DNA of 64,000 nt from Pedobacter sp. BMA (GTDB lineage Bacteria; Bacteroidota; Bacteroidia; Sphingobacteriales; Sphingobacteriaceae). Positions 55,744 through 64,000 of this stretch are shown here, piece after piece (within the stretch, counting starts at the first letter, position 1; the number at the start of each line of letters is the position of its first letter). The stretch spans positions 62,001 to 126,000 of the forward strand of contig NZ_LECU01000009.1 of the NCBI RefSeq assembly GCF_001027745.1, given 5' to 3'. The position numbers and the translations under genes were made by a program. The notes beneath the pieces were generated by a model, which did no database searches, was not told the origin of the DNA, and was given only the letters and a program-made list of their open reading frames with translations.

Positions 55744-57186
55744 ATGAAAAAAACGCCGCTGATTATTGTTCTCACATTGTTTGCCAAGCTTGTCATGGCC
55801 CAAAGCCTTTATCCCGAAAAATTTGAAAACTGCAAACTTTCCTCATTTTGCCTCGACTGCGGTGACCCGCAGGCTCAACCACCGAAAACCGTCATCCAGA
55901 ACATTCTTCGGGGTATAGGAGAACAACAATTGGCCGTATTAAATGGCAGCCTCGAGATGCAAATTCTTGTCAGCGAGGATGGCAAACCCTGCTTACTAAG
56001 CGTGGATAATAAGACCGGGATTACTTCTGAATTGCTAAACCTTAAACGTTCGGTGAATGCCACTGAAAACTGGACGCCCGCCATGAATGGCAACAAAAAG
56101 GAGAGCAGTTCCGTATCCCTTATCCTGGAGTTCGAAGACGGCAAGTTTCGGGCCAAGCGCAGGACATTTAATTTTACCAATCAGTCAAATATGAAGACTA
56201 CGGGCACACCCGACAAAAAGGGAAGTGAAAAATCCCAGCTGAGCGAAAGCTGGAAAGTTTATACCCAAAGCAATTCAGAACTCCCTTGGGACATGTCGAG
56301 GGCGGTAGCTTGCAATAAAAACGGAGCTGTATGGATTGGCACGGACAATGGCATTGTAAAAATCACGAATGACAAGTGGTCACATTTCAATGCATCCAAT
56401 ACGGTAATAGGCGCAACCCCTTACAACAAGAAACAGACACAGGCTGTGCGGGATATGGAGGTTGACGGAAAGGACAACAAATGGTTTGTGGTTGGTTATG
56501 ACGTTTACCGCTATGACAATCACACATGGGCCAAATTTGACTCTGTAAATTCGCCCATTAACTGGGCCAGAAAAATTTTTGTGGATCGGCACGATAATGT
56601 ACTTTTTACTTCCTGGGATGGGGTGATGAAATTTGACGGCAGTAAATGGTCAGTGCTTAACAAAAAGAACTCCCAACTCCCTTCAGACAAAACTCTGGGT
56701 GTGTTTGTGGATAGTAAAGACCGCACCTGGATTGGTACTTTCGATGGGAACGTCATGATAGACAAGGGAAAAACAATGTTATTGAACGATAAAACTTCAC
56801 CGCTTTCAAGGGCATATATATCAAAAATGCAGGAAGATAAATTGGGAAACCTGTGGTTTTCGTTATACAACGAAAAAGGTACAGCAGCCGGAATTTATAC
56901 CCGCACTCCTGATGGGAAATGGCAGCGCCTTTGGCAGGAGGATGAAAAGATGTTTTCGGCCAATAGTATTAACGACTTCTTTCTCGATGAAGAAAAAAAT
57001 GTATTGTGGCTCAGCCAGAATAACGTTGGTATCATTAAATATGACATTCCCTCAAAAAAGACAGAAATATATACCACTGAAAATTCCAGCGTACCAAGTG
57101 TAAACGTTGAAAGGATTGCGAAAGACAAGAATGGTGCAATATGGGCAGCGACTTATGCAGGCGTCATTAAGACTGAACTAAAATAA
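55744..57186 (+). CDS. Exported two-component-regulator-type propeller protein
   Basis: Starts at the ATG of MKKTPLIIVL; an open frame reaches back into the IS remnant but is not coding there. 480 residues: signal peptide (ends LVMAQ), a 100-residue N-terminal domain with two close cysteines (SSFCLDCG), then repeats of the Reg_prop type from about residue 175 (GAVWIGTDNGIVKI; RTWIGTFDGNVMI; NLWFSLYNEKG; AIWAATYAGVIK), forming a beta propeller. No kinase or regulator domain follows, so it is a free propeller, likely periplasmic. Substrate or partner unknown. Confidence 0.75.
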   Translation: MKKTPLIIVLTLFAKLVMAQSLYPEKFENCKLSSFCLDCGDPQAQPPKTVIQNILRGIGEQQLAVLNGSLEMQILVSEDGKPCLLSVDNKTGITSELLNLKRSVNATENWTPAMNGNKKESSSVSLILEFEDGKFRAKRRTFNFTNQSNMKTTGTPDKKGSEKSQLSESWKVYTQSNSELPWDMSRAVACNKNGAVWIGTDNGIVKITNDKWSHFNASNTVIGATPYNKKQTQAVRDMEVDGKDNKWFVVGYDVYRYDNHTWAKFDSVNSPINWARKIFVDRHDNVLFTSWDGVMKFDGSKWSVLNKKNSQLPSDKTLGVFVDSKDRTWIGTFDGNVMIDKGKTMLLNDKTSPLSRAYISKMQEDKLGNLWFSLYNEKGTAAGIYTRTPDGKWQRLWQEDEKMFSANSINDFFLDEEKNVLWLSQNNVGIIKYDIPSKKTEIYTTENSSVPSVNVERIAKDKNGAIWAATYAGVIKTELK

Positions 57187-57212
57187 ATGTATCCAATCTT
57201 TAGATTCAAAAC

Positions 57213-57797
57213 TTAATTCATCAGGAATTTCGGTAATTCTAAAATAGTATAGCCACTTTCTTCTAGTTTTTTCATGCGTTTCTTTTCCCGATGCTCCAAT
57301 ATACTAAGCCTGAAAATCACCATGATGAACAGGTATGAAATCAAAAAAAATGAGGTTCCACCTATTAGGGTTCTTTTGAAAAGTTCATTTAGGTCGCTTG
57401 GCAGGTTAGATTTCACCCAATTGATTGTAGGTTGATCTGGCAGGTAAGAGATAGTAGCTGTTACCGGAAAGTTTTTGTTCATGCTTTCAACTTCATCAAT
57501 ACTGAATGCATGAGCGCTTGACTTGATTGTTTTCCCATTAGGCAAACTGAAGGTATAAGTGAAGTCACGCGTTCTGGGATAATCCGAATAAGCATAGAGT
57601 CCGTCTTCGCCGGAAATTTTTCCGACAGCAGTTTTTCCATAGACAATCAATTGATACTGGCGGTATGGATTGATGTATTCTCCCCATATAAACGAATATA
57701 TAAATGCCAGGATTGCCAGATCCAACCAGGGAAACCATATTCGGTACAAGTCCTTAAGGAATATGACAAGCTTTGCTTTAGCAACAATGAATTTCAT
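57213..57797 (-). CDS. DUF3592-like membrane protein
   Basis: A 194-residue protein with membrane segments near 22-42 and 146-166 and a beta-rich domain between them (GKTAVGKISGEDGLYAY; FTYTFSLPNGKTIKSSA; VTATISYLPDQPTINWV). The arrangement matches DUF3592 proteins, whose function is unknown. Convergent with the propeller gene (26-base gap). Confidence 0.6.
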   Translation of the reverse strand: MKFIVAKAKLVIFLKDLYRIWFPWLDLAILAFIYSFIWGEYINPYRQYQLIVYGKTAVGKISGEDGLYAYSDYPRTRDFTYTFSLPNGKTIKSSAHAFSIDEVESMNKNFPVTATISYLPDQPTINWVKSNLPSDLNELFKRTLIGGTSFFLISYLFIMVIFRLSILEHREKKRMKKLEESGYTILELPKFLMN

Positions 57798-57960
57798 AAC
57801 GACTAAAATTTAAATTAAATTAAGAAAAAAAGAAATTGGAACCAATAAATGTTTTGACATCCACGGAACTGCACACTCGTAAACCTTATTATTGATGAGG
57901 ATAAGTTAATTCTTCTAGTCGTTTATGGAAAAAACGGTATGGAAATGAAAAAATTGATCA

Positions 57961-57992
57961 TAAAAAAAGCTGCCCATGTGTATGAGCAGCTT
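57961..57992 (-). terminator. Rho-independent terminator of the GIN-domain gene
   Basis: AAGCTGC (57967-57973) pairs with GCAGCTT (57986-57992). Read on the minus strand the stem is followed by a run of seven T residues, directly after the gene that ends at 58016. Confidence 0.75.
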
Positions 57993-58015
57993 CGATTGAT
58001 CTGGTGAATAGGTTT

Positions 58016-58627
58016 CTATTTTGCCAGAACCATTGCATTTTGTTCTGCTTCCATAATGGCTTCAGAAGCAAATGATTCTGATTTCAGACTGGCAAAGTCA
58101 GCTAGTTTTACATTTTTCAGGTTGCTGGCAATCATGGTACTTTGATCAGCTGTACCATTTAATTTCAATACCGCATCCTCTTTAACAACGGTATACAAAC
58201 TTCCGGCTGTGGTTTTAATCCTTGCGGTAGCGCTTTGACCTAAAAATAACTGAAGGTATTTTACATCGAAATTGTTGCTGGTTACCACAACCGACTGGCC
58301 ATAAGCCTCGATTCTTTCCAGATCTTTTACGGTGATGTTCAAAGTTACCTGGCTGGTTTCTAACGAATTGATGAATAAGGTTTTTCCGTCAGTGGTTACA
58401 GAAGTTTTCGAAGCATCGTAGTTGTTTGCGCCTGTTACATCTTGTTTATCGCCTTGCGTTAAAACGATCTTTACGTTTCCACTTACCCAGATCCTGTTGA
58501 AGGTTAACGATGATGGAGTTTTAGTTTCTGTTTTAACAGGTTCGGCGGCGAAAGTTGCCATTGCTGATGAAGTGATTACTACTGCTGTTAATGCTGCTGC
58601 GAATAATGATTTTGCTAAGGTTTTCAT
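58016..58627 (-). CDS. Exported GIN-domain (DUF2807) protein
   Basis: 203 residues with a clear signal peptide (cleavage after ATFAA, about residue 28). The rest is a right-handed beta-helix-like GIN domain: repeated short strands such as VSGNVKIVLTQGD, LERIEAYGQSVVV and DVKYLQLFLGQSATARI. DUF2807 proteins are exported, common in Bacteroidota, and of unknown role, perhaps adhesive. It stands alone with its own terminator. Confidence 0.78.
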   Translation of the reverse strand: MKTLAKSLFAAALTAVVITSSAMATFAAEPVKTETKTPSSLTFNRIWVSGNVKIVLTQGDKQDVTGANNYDASKTSVTTDGKTLFINSLETSQVTLNITVKDLERIEAYGQSVVVTSNNFDVKYLQLFLGQSATARIKTTAGSLYTVVKEDAVLKLNGTADQSTMIASNLKNVKLADFASLKSESFASEAIMEAEQNAMVLAK

Positions 58628-58936
58628 ATCTTTTATATTTTAAATTTTTGCTGTTGTTTTGTTATTAAGACGCCACTACACGGCAAACGTTGCAGGCAAA
58701 ACCGCTGTATTATACCAGTATGAGTAACCGCTAGACCAACGCCTGTAATTTATAGACGAACAGCTGCAGAAGTTTGAGCATAAAAGAATCTATTGACTGC
58801 TACCCACAGCGGTCAAAACCTTAAATCAGGTGATGCCTTTATCATACTCGAAGGCAACAAACTGGTGGGGACAGGGGTTATCCTGCACGTCCTTTCTGAC
58901 AGGCACGCCTAACCAGGAATTATTTAATGAGCTGTT
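58628..58936. other. Intergenic region containing a gene fragment
   Basis: Contains promoter-like AT-rich DNA just upstream of the GIN gene and the EF-Tu-like fragment at 58784-58912. Nothing else recognisable. Confidence 0.35.
58784..58912 (+). pseudogene. C-terminal fragment of an EF-Tu-like small protein
   Basis: A 42-codon frame with no start reads NLKSGDAFIILEGNKLVGTG and VILHVLSD, then TAA. The GDAF.I.EGN..VGTGVI.-V pattern is that of the last strand pair of EF-Tu domain III and of small EF-Tu-like proteins in this phylum. The upstream part is missing. Confidence 0.4.
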
Positions 58937-59314
58937 TTATAGTTTATCAAGTTTTTCTTTACCACCCATTATCCCCAGGTGTGTGTAATTAAATCCTTTA
59001 CCTAATTTAAGTCCATAACCCATCAATCGGTCGAGGCTGCTATGACCTAGCAATACCAAACCTGCTAATTCAAGATAGGGGATGTTCAATAACAGTCCGG
59101 AAATTGCAATGATTACAGCTATAGTTTGATGATGAAATAGGTTGTAAGTAGTAGCGCCGGTTTTGTTGCCAAATAAATATCCTAACATACTTAAATCGGG
59201 AGCCAGGAAAATAGGAATCCAGAGCCACCATTGAACGTTTAGGTTCAAAGAAGTAATTAACGGTATAGAAATAATAAATGGAACGATGGCTTCTGCCCTG
59301 ATCAATGTTTTCAT
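58937..59314 (-). CDS. DUF4260-family membrane protein
   Basis: Starts at the ATG of MKTLIRAEAI (an upstream ATG would add 19 unlikely residues). 125 residues with about four hydrophobic segments; LAPDLSMLGYLFGNK, YNLFHHQT and LLGHSSLDRLMGYGLK are hallmark motifs of DUF4260, an inner-membrane family of unknown role. It lies 73 bases downstream of the Crp-family gene on the same strand, so the two may form an operon. Confidence 0.8.
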   Translation of the reverse strand: MKTLIRAEAIVPFIISIPLITSLNLNVQWWLWIPIFLAPDLSMLGYLFGNKTGATTYNLFHHQTIAVIIAISGLLLNIPYLELAGLVLLGHSSLDRLMGYGLKLGKGFNYTHLGIMGGKEKLDKL

Positions 59315-59387
59315 TTGCTGTAATTTTATAGGACAAATAACAGCAAATGATCGGCTACAGGACGTTAACAAAAGTTAATAAATTTAT

Positions 59388-59987
59388 TTAATCGATTTTT
59401 TTTGCCGTGACGCGCTTTCGGATACGACTTAAACTAACAGCGCTCACACCCAAATAATTTGCAATTAAATGTTGAGGTATCTGTTCAATAATCTTAGTCT
59501 TTGTTCCGGCGAGTAATTGCAGATACCTCTCTTCAGGCGATAGAATGAGGAGGTCTACCATACGTTCTTCAAGTCCCAAAACGAGGTATTCGGCCAGCTT
59601 ACGTCCAAATCGCTCCCACACTTTGGATTGATCAAATAAGGCAACCAATATTTTGTAAGGAAAGGCTAGCAGATAGCAATCCGTTAATGCCTGAATGGTT
59701 AATTTTGAAGGAGAATGAGTAAGTGCACTGAAATACGATCCTGTTAAGTGGTTTTCGAAATAAAAGTAGGTTGTTTTTTGCTCCCCGTCATGTGTATAAT
59801 AGTGTCTCATTGTTCCGCTGAGCAAAAAACCAATCTTCGTTTCCAGTTTGCCTTCGGTAATCCAATCGTCTCCCTTTTTTACCTCCTGATATTTTAAGTG
59901 TGGAACCAGAAGTTCCCATTCGTCTTGGGGCACATCGACAAAACTGCATATGATGTTTTTAAGTTTTTGTAAATCGCTATCCTCCAT
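59388..59987 (-). CDS. Crp/Fnr-family transcription regulator
   Basis: 199 residues: a cyclic-nucleotide-binding-like barrel (about 20-125, with FLLSGTMRHYY and YFYFENHLTGSY) and a C-terminal helix-turn-helix (IPQHLIANYLGVSAVSLSRI, then RKR). The phosphate-binding cassette of true cAMP receptors is not conserved, as usual for the Bacteroidota members. Likely controls itself and the DUF4260 gene just downstream. Confidence 0.85.
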   Translation of the reverse strand: MEDSDLQKLKNIICSFVDVPQDEWELLVPHLKYQEVKKGDDWITEGKLETKIGFLLSGTMRHYYTHDGEQKTTYFYFENHLTGSYFSALTHSPSKLTIQALTDCYLLAFPYKILVALFDQSKVWERFGRKLAEYLVLGLEERMVDLLILSPEERYLQLLAGTKTKIIEQIPQHLIANYLGVSAVSLSRIRKRVTAKKID

Positions 59988-60120
59988 GTTGCTAATTTAG
60001 GAAAATTACCTTGGTGATCGTATCATATTTTAGCGAATAGCATATTGTACGGTTTGCTAATATCCATAAAAAAGAAATGGAGTTTGTGTAGCGTATTATT
60101 TGCATTCTAATGATTAACTA

Positions 60121-60297
60121 CTATTTAAAATGCTTTACGAAAGTCCGTTGGTGTTGGTTTGTTTTGGCCCTAAACAAACGACTAAAAGATTGCGGAGTTG
60201 TAAATCCTAACTGATAGGCGATTTCAGATATAGACAGTGACGTTGTCGATAGTTTTTCCTTGGCCAGGATTATTATGACTTGCCAGAAGCTTGGCAA
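60121..60297 (-). pseudogene. C-terminal fragment of an AraC-type regulator
   Basis: On the minus strand a frame ending in TAG at 60121 reads LSISEIAYQLGFTTPQSFSR, then LFRAKTNQHQRTFVKHF: the second helix-turn-helix of an AraC regulator (compare SxxEIAxxxGF...YFSRxFKK). The ligand domain and first helix-turn-helix are absent. Confidence 0.6.
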
Positions 60298-60336
60298 GCA
60301 GTATGGTTGATAGTGCCTTTTTAAATCTATTCTGAA

Positions 60337-60870
60337 TTATAAACCCTCATAGCTTTCCTGCGCATTAGTTAGCCAAACGTTGCCATCAATGATGTCAGGC
60401 GCTATGGTGTCATAATTATAACGAATTTGTTCTAAACACATTTTTATCTTTGCATCAGTGCTACCGATATATCGATTTAATCGTCTATAATCAATGTCTA
60501 AAGATTTTTCTGTTCTTAAACTCAGTAAAATGTGCATATCAACAGCATGCCCCAAACTGGAAGTAAAGTCGATATTATATATTCGATCATTTACAATGCT
60601 ACAGTTGATATCTTTCCCAGGCTGAAATACAAACGCCAAATCGAGCAGTCTTCTGGTTATCACCGAACTTATTGAGATGTTTATTCTATACACATTCAGT
60701 TCCCTACTCAGTGTTTCAAATACCGGCTCTTTGGCAGTATAGCCTAAAGCTGAATAGGCTGGAAAAAATACCTCATCTCTAAGTTTAGGTATAAGGAGTA
60801 GCGCGTCCAAATCTTGAGGCGCTATTAATCCATTTTTATTTAGCCCATATAAGGCTTCTTTCCATTTCAT
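60337..60870 (-). CDS. Hypothetical protein, 177 aa
   Basis: A soluble protein beginning MKWKEALYGLNK with no recognised motif, signal peptide or membrane segment. It has a likely alpha/beta pattern and several Asp/Arg-rich helices (LSLRTEKSLDIDYRRLNRY). Its stop lies about 40 bases before the AraC fragment on the same strand, but the two are not parts of one protein by any sign I can see. Confidence 0.45.
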   Translation of the reverse strand: MKWKEALYGLNKNGLIAPQDLDALLLIPKLRDEVFFPAYSALGYTAKEPVFETLSRELNVYRINISISSVITRRLLDLAFVFQPGKDINCSIVNDRIYNIDFTSSLGHAVDMHILLSLRTEKSLDIDYRRLNRYIGSTDAKIKMCLEQIRYNYDTIAPDIIDGNVWLTNAQESYEGL

Positions 60871-61174
60871 AGAACGGTTTTTTTAAGTGTTAGATATTGT
60901 TGGCCTAATATCGATAACATTATCACCTTGAGCAAGTTTATATGCTAACCTGGTATAGTCCTTTTCGAACAAAAAAATAAAAAAAAATCTCGCCCTGCGC
61001 TACTTTAGAGTGCATTTATCCCCCTATATCACCCGGGGGTACGGTACCATGGGTACTGCCATACTTTTTCGATTTTCGTTCCCTTTGTCTTGTTGGTGCT
61101 GACAAGCCTATACCGGTTAAGCGGCAATCAGTACCATCGAGTTAATTAATTTTTTTATTTAATCCTTTAAAACA
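60871..61174. promoter_or_regulatory. Upstream region of the second DUF6266 gene
   Basis: Contains a GC-rich dyad near 61029-61057 (GGGGGTACGGTACC and GGGTACTGCC) and then AT-rich DNA before the start. No gene seen. It does not resemble the DUF6266 leader at 14.9 kb beyond general character. Confidence 0.3.
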
Positions 61175-61822
61175 ATGGGACTTATTAAACAGGGAATCCT
61201 TGGTGGATTCCGCAAGAAAACAGGAACAGTAGTGGGTGCTTACTGGCGTTCATTAGATGTAATCAGGGGATTGCCCCGCAGTAGCGGTAAGGCGCCTACT
61301 CAAAAACAATTGATGCAGCAGGCGAAGTTTGGTTTGGTTACCGGATTTTTAAGCAACTTCAGTGCTTTGATTGATCGTGGTTTTGGTGCTTCAGGTGAGG
61401 TGTCTACACCGATGAATGTGGCGGTGGCCTGGCACCTGAAAAATGCAGTTATTGGCGACTATCCGGATTATGAGATCGACCTGAGTATGCTTCGTTTCAG
61501 CAATGGTAAACTGGAAATGCCAGCAGAATTTCTGGTAGAGCCGGAAGCAGGCGGTGTGGTTAACATTGGATGGTCTCATACGGAGGCCGACGATAAGTAC
61601 ATCGACGGTACGGATAGCTTGAGTGTATTGGTGTATAACACAGTGAAATCTAAATTCATGAGGTTTTCATTGGTAGCACCACGCTCGGCTAAAACCTATA
61701 GCCTGCAATTACCAGCAAGCTTTGTGGGAGATGCGGTGCAGATTTATGTGGCCTTTAGCTCTACGATTAAGGCTTACACGAACAGCGATAGTGCCAACAT
61801 TTCCGAACTGACGGTGGTGTAA
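61175..61822 (+). CDS. DUF6266-family protein (second copy)
   Basis: 215 residues, opening KQGILGGFRKKTGTVVGAYW, then RSLDVIRGLP, clearly related to the copy at 15159. No signal peptide or membrane segment. The middle and C-terminal parts are beta-rich (SLSVLVYNTVKSKFMRFSL; FVGDAVQIYVAFSS). A strong hairpin follows its stop, then three overlapping small genes with a lysis-like layout. Function unknown. Confidence 0.82.
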   Translation: MGLIKQGILGGFRKKTGTVVGAYWRSLDVIRGLPRSSGKAPTQKQLMQQAKFGLVTGFLSNFSALIDRGFGASGEVSTPMNVAVAWHLKNAVIGDYPDYEIDLSMLRFSNGKLEMPAEFLVEPEAGGVVNIGWSHTEADDKYIDGTDSLSVLVYNTVKSKFMRFSLVAPRSAKTYSLQLPASFVGDAVQIYVAFSSTIKAYTNSDSANISELTVV

Positions 61823-61844
61823 CCTTCCAATTATTTATTCTGAT

Positions 61845-61910
61845 TACCGCCCGGCCAGTCTGAGAGATGCTAAAAGCAACAAAGGCAGAAGTGCCGGGCG
61901 GTATTTTATT
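61845..61910 (+). terminator. Long-loop terminator after DUF6266
   Basis: TACCGCCCGGC (61845-61855) pairs perfectly with GCCGGGCGGTA (61893-61903), followed by TTTTATT; the loop is 37 bases. It lies between the DUF6266 stop and the holin-like gene, so it may end the first message or attenuate the second, as with the similar hairpin at 7280. Confidence 0.65.
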
Positions 61911-61929
61911 CAACTTTAAATTATTCATT

Positions 61930-62304
61930 ATGAAAACTTTATTATTTCAGCTCCGTAAAGGAGATTTATTATTTCGTGTTTTTCTCGTGCTACTGGTGGC
62001 ATCAGTATTAACAACTGCCTGGCGGGTGTTACCCCTGTTGCTGGGCACTGGCGATGCTACCGTAGGACTGGTAGACGCCGGTATATGGCAACTCGCATTT
62101 TTCAGTTTGATTTGCTGGTTCTGTCTGTTGATGTTATCACTTGGCTTGTTTACCCTTTTGCGAAAGCAACTCGCATTACCCTCAGTTCATTTTATGGTTT
62201 CACAATTCAAAAATTTACAATCATGGCAACAGTTAAGTTTTTATTATGCCTGTTTTGCGCTGCTGTTATTGGCTGGAGTGGGTTGTTTGGTAGCCGTGTT
62301 TTAA
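61930..62304 (+). CDS. Small three-TM membrane protein (holin-like)
   Basis: 124 residues from the ATG at 61930; an ATG at 61867 lies inside the hairpin loop and would add 21 residues. Three hydrophobic segments (about 15-36, 47-78, 100-124) separated by short charged loops, the size and shape of a phage holin, but no family is recognised. It overlaps the CHAP gene by 82 bases in another frame, so the two are tightly linked. Confidence 0.6.
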   Translation: MKTLLFQLRKGDLLFRVFLVLLVASVLTTAWRVLPLLLGTGDATVGLVDAGIWQLAFFSLICWFCLLMLSLGLFTLLRKQLALPSVHFMVSQFKNLQSWQQLSFYYACFALLLLAGVGCLVAVF

Positions 62305-62771
62305 ATCCGGAATTGCGTGTACAGCCCACACGTCAGCTGATCCTTCAGGTTGCTGAGAGTCAGCTGGGAATTCATGAAGCCACCGGCCACAACGATGGTG
62401 AAGTGGTAGAAAGATACCTCCTTTATACGGGCAATACCAAAGGCGATCCCTGGTGTGCTTCATTTGTGAGCTGGGTGTACGGGCAAGCGGGTTGCCGGCA
62501 ACCCCGAACCGCCTGGAGCCCATCCTTGCTTCCGCTCAGCAAACGCACCAGCAATCCTGAGCCAGCCGATGTATTTGGCGTTTATTTTCCGGGCCTTAAG
62601 CGCATCGCTCATTGTGGTATAGTAAAAATGCAACGCGGCTCATGGATCATTACCGTGGAGGGAAACACCAATGTTGCCGGGAGCCGCGAGGGTGATGGGG
62701 TGTACAGCAAGTACCGGCATATCCGCACCATCAAATATTTTGCCAGCTGGCTGAAAGGGAACAAGTCATGA
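62223..62771 (+). CDS. CHAP-type peptidoglycan hydrolase
   Basis: 182 residues starting at the ATG inside the preceding gene; a longer upstream frame (from 62085) would lie wholly within the neighbour. N-terminal hydrophobic anchor or signal (to about 22), then a TIGR02594/CHAP-like cysteine hydrolase: Cys78 in DPWCASFVSW, His130 in IAHCGIV and Glu146/Asn148 in VEGNTN. Such enzymes cut cell-wall peptide bonds. The stop overlaps the next gene by 4 bases. Between a holin-like and a spanin-like gene, it would be the endolysin of a lysis cassette. Confidence 0.75.
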   Translation: MATVKFLLCLFCAAVIGWSGLFGSRVLNPELRVQPTRQLILQVAESQLGIHEATGHNDGEVVERYLLYTGNTKGDPWCASFVSWVYGQAGCRQPRTAWSPSLLPLSKRTSNPEPADVFGVYFPGLKRIAHCGIVKMQRGSWIITVEGNTNVAGSREGDGVYSKYRHIRTIKYFASWLKGNKS

Positions 62772-63208
62772 AGCATTTATTATTACTGTTGGCAGCCTGC
62801 CTGGTGGCCTGCACTACTTTACGGAAAGATGCCGCGAATGCTTCATTAACTGCAAGTAGCAACCTGCAAACCGAACTGATAGCTACGCGGCAATGGACGG
62901 CAATGAGTAACGATAGCAGCGATAGCGAATTGCAATGGCACATTTGGCCGAAAGGTATCGTTTTTTATTCGCCCGATAGTGGTTTTAAAGGAGAGGTAGA
63001 AATGATGGAACTTTGGAAAAGGGATAGTCGAAAGGTGGAAACAAAAACGACAGGAGTGGCTATGGTAACACAGAAACAACAGGCGCAGCAAAGGATAAAG
63101 GAAAAGAAGGCAGCTGTGAATAGTACGAAGGTTGGAATTGCCTGGTGGTACTGGGTAGCGGGTGGGCTGGTTTTGGTAGCTTGGCTGTGGTGGAAAGTGG
63201 GGAGATAA
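62768..63208 (+). CDS. Lipoprotein with C-terminal membrane segment
   Basis: 146 residues: lipoprotein signal with Cys15 (LLAACLVACTTL; Cys10 is also possible), a polar middle with a charged, coiled-coil-prone stretch (VTQKQQAQQRIKEKKAAV), and a terminal membrane helix (WWYWVAGGLVLVAWLWW). A lipid anchor at one end and a membrane helix at the other is the plan of a unimolecular spanin, which would join inner and outer membranes. It overlaps the CHAP gene by 4 bases. Confidence 0.6.
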   Translation: MKHLLLLLAACLVACTTLRKDAANASLTASSNLQTELIATRQWTAMSNDSSDSELQWHIWPKGIVFYSPDSGFKGEVEMMELWKRDSRKVETKTTGVAMVTQKQQAQQRIKEKKAAVNSTKVGIAWWYWVAGGLVLVAWLWWKVGR

Positions 63209-63268
63209 GCCAATGAAACTTTTTTCCTGTCCTGGTGTTGAATAGTCAGTTATTTAACAACCGGAAAG

Positions 63269-64000
63269 ATGGAATTCAACAGCGCAACACTTAAAAACAA
63301 AACGGCGGTCATCACGGGCGCTTCGAGCGGGGTAGGACTGGCAACTGCTGAGGCTTTTGCTAAAGCAGGTTGCAATCTGGTTATCGCGGCCAGGGGAGAA
63401 GAAGCATTATCAAACGCGGCAAGCCGTTGCTTAAGTTATGGTGTATCGGTAAAGGTTGTGCCCACCGATGTTTCTGATTACGATCAGGTAACTCACCTGG
63501 TGAATGAGGCCCTGGCTGTTAACGGTGCAATCGATTTCTGGGTAAATAATGCAGGTGTAATGGCCAGTGGCAAATTTGAGGAAATTCCCATTGAAGTGAG
63601 CCATCAGGTGGTTAAAACTAATCTTTTTGGCTACATGAATGGTGCACATGCAGTGCTCCCGGTTTTTAAAAAGCAGGGAAGAGGTGTGCTGATTAACAAT
63701 GTTTCTATCGGGGGATTTATGCCGGCGCCTTACAGTGCAGCTTATTCAGCAACTAAATTCGGAATTAAAGGGATGATGGAATGCCTGCAGGGGGAGCTGT
63801 CTGACGAGGCCGATATTCATGTATGTAACCTTTATCCGCAACTTCAACGCTCAACAGGAAATATGCATTCTGCGAAATACTCCGGACTCGAATTCAAAGT
63901 TCCCCCTACGGCAGCCGATCCGCGTGATACTGCGGAACAACTGCTTAGCCTTGCCATTCACCCCAGAAAAGACAAATTTCCGGATTTCCAGTCATGGGCA
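63269..64000 (+). CDS. Short-chain dehydrogenase/reductase (partial at window end)
   Basis: A Rossmann-fold oxidoreductase whose stop lies beyond the window; 244 codons are seen, starting at ATG 63269 with GGAAAG just upstream. Motifs: cofactor loop TGASSGVGLA (about 17-26), NNAGVM, and the catalytic Ser in NVSIGG and Tyr/Lys in YSATK. The Arg in VIAARG suggests NADP(H). Substrate unknown. Not part of the lysis-like cassette (61-base gap). Confidence 0.9.
   Translation, partial: MEFNSATLKNKTAVITGASSGVGLATAEAFAKAGCNLVIAARGEEALSNAASRCLSYGVSVKVVPTDVSDYDQVTHLVNEALAVNGAIDFWVNNAGVMASGKFEEIPIEVSHQVVKTNLFGYMNGAHAVLPVFKKQGRGVLINNVSIGGFMPAPYSAAYSATKFGIKGMMECLQGELSDEADIHVCNLYPQLQRSTGNMHSAKYSGLEFKVPPTAADPRDTAEQLLSLAIHPRKDKFPDFQSWA

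Noticed and set aside
1..64000. CRISPR arrays, tRNA and rRNA genes
   Set aside because: No regularly spaced repeats and no recognisable RNA gene sequences were seen on either strand.

Overview
This window is from a Bacteroidota genome, most like the Sphingobacteriaceae (Pedobacter and relatives). The evidence is a SusC/SusD pair, DUF6520, MauE-like, DUF6266 and GIN-domain proteins, LytS/LytTR signalling genes, and few recognisable Shine-Dalgarno sites. I saw no tRNA, rRNA, CRISPR array or intact insertion sequence.

Left part (1-17.0 kb), mostly housekeeping and accessory genes. It begins with the end of a gene and a clear terminator, then small hypothetical genes and an SRAP/YedK-type protein. 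A minus-strand signalling operon follows (receiver-only regulator, LytTR regulator, LytS-like kinase). A TlpA-SusC-SusD operon comes next; its leader carries a 21-codon ORF and a terminator-like hairpin. Then come MauE-like and DUF6520 genes, and a DUF6266 gene coupled to one of two related, weakly RteC-like proteins.

Middle part (17.4-52.7 kb), a dense defence island. In order: a membrane KAP NTPase with a partner gene; a three-gene Lamassu-like (ABC-three-component) operon ending in a PD-(D/E)XK effector; Gabija (gajA, gajB) plus a DUF4062 gene; Septu (ptuA, ptuB); a DUF6119 protein; a TPR/HEPN-like protein; a four-gene operon joining McrBC to a second ATPase/HNH pair; a nuclease-NACHT-HEAT protein; and a second, soluble KAP NTPase. 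Hand counts of single 60-base lines give about 30-37% GC in several left-hand genes but about 48-60% from 42 kb on, which fits assembly from several donors.

Right part (52.7-64 kb). A gene-poor scar holds a broken gene. It is followed by a DASH-type photolyase, a gene remnant cut by what looks like an IS21-type end, a propeller protein, DUF3592, GIN-domain, DUF4260 and Crp-family genes, and fragments of an EF-Tu-like and an AraC-like gene. A second DUF6266 gene is followed by three overlapping genes that look like a lysis cassette (3-TM holin-like, CHAP hydrolase, lipoprotein with a C-terminal TM). The window ends inside a short-chain dehydrogenase.

The least expected arrangements are the McrBC plus ATPase/HNH operon, Gabija with DUF4062, the Lamassu-like operon, the TlpA-SusCD leader and the lysis-like cassette.
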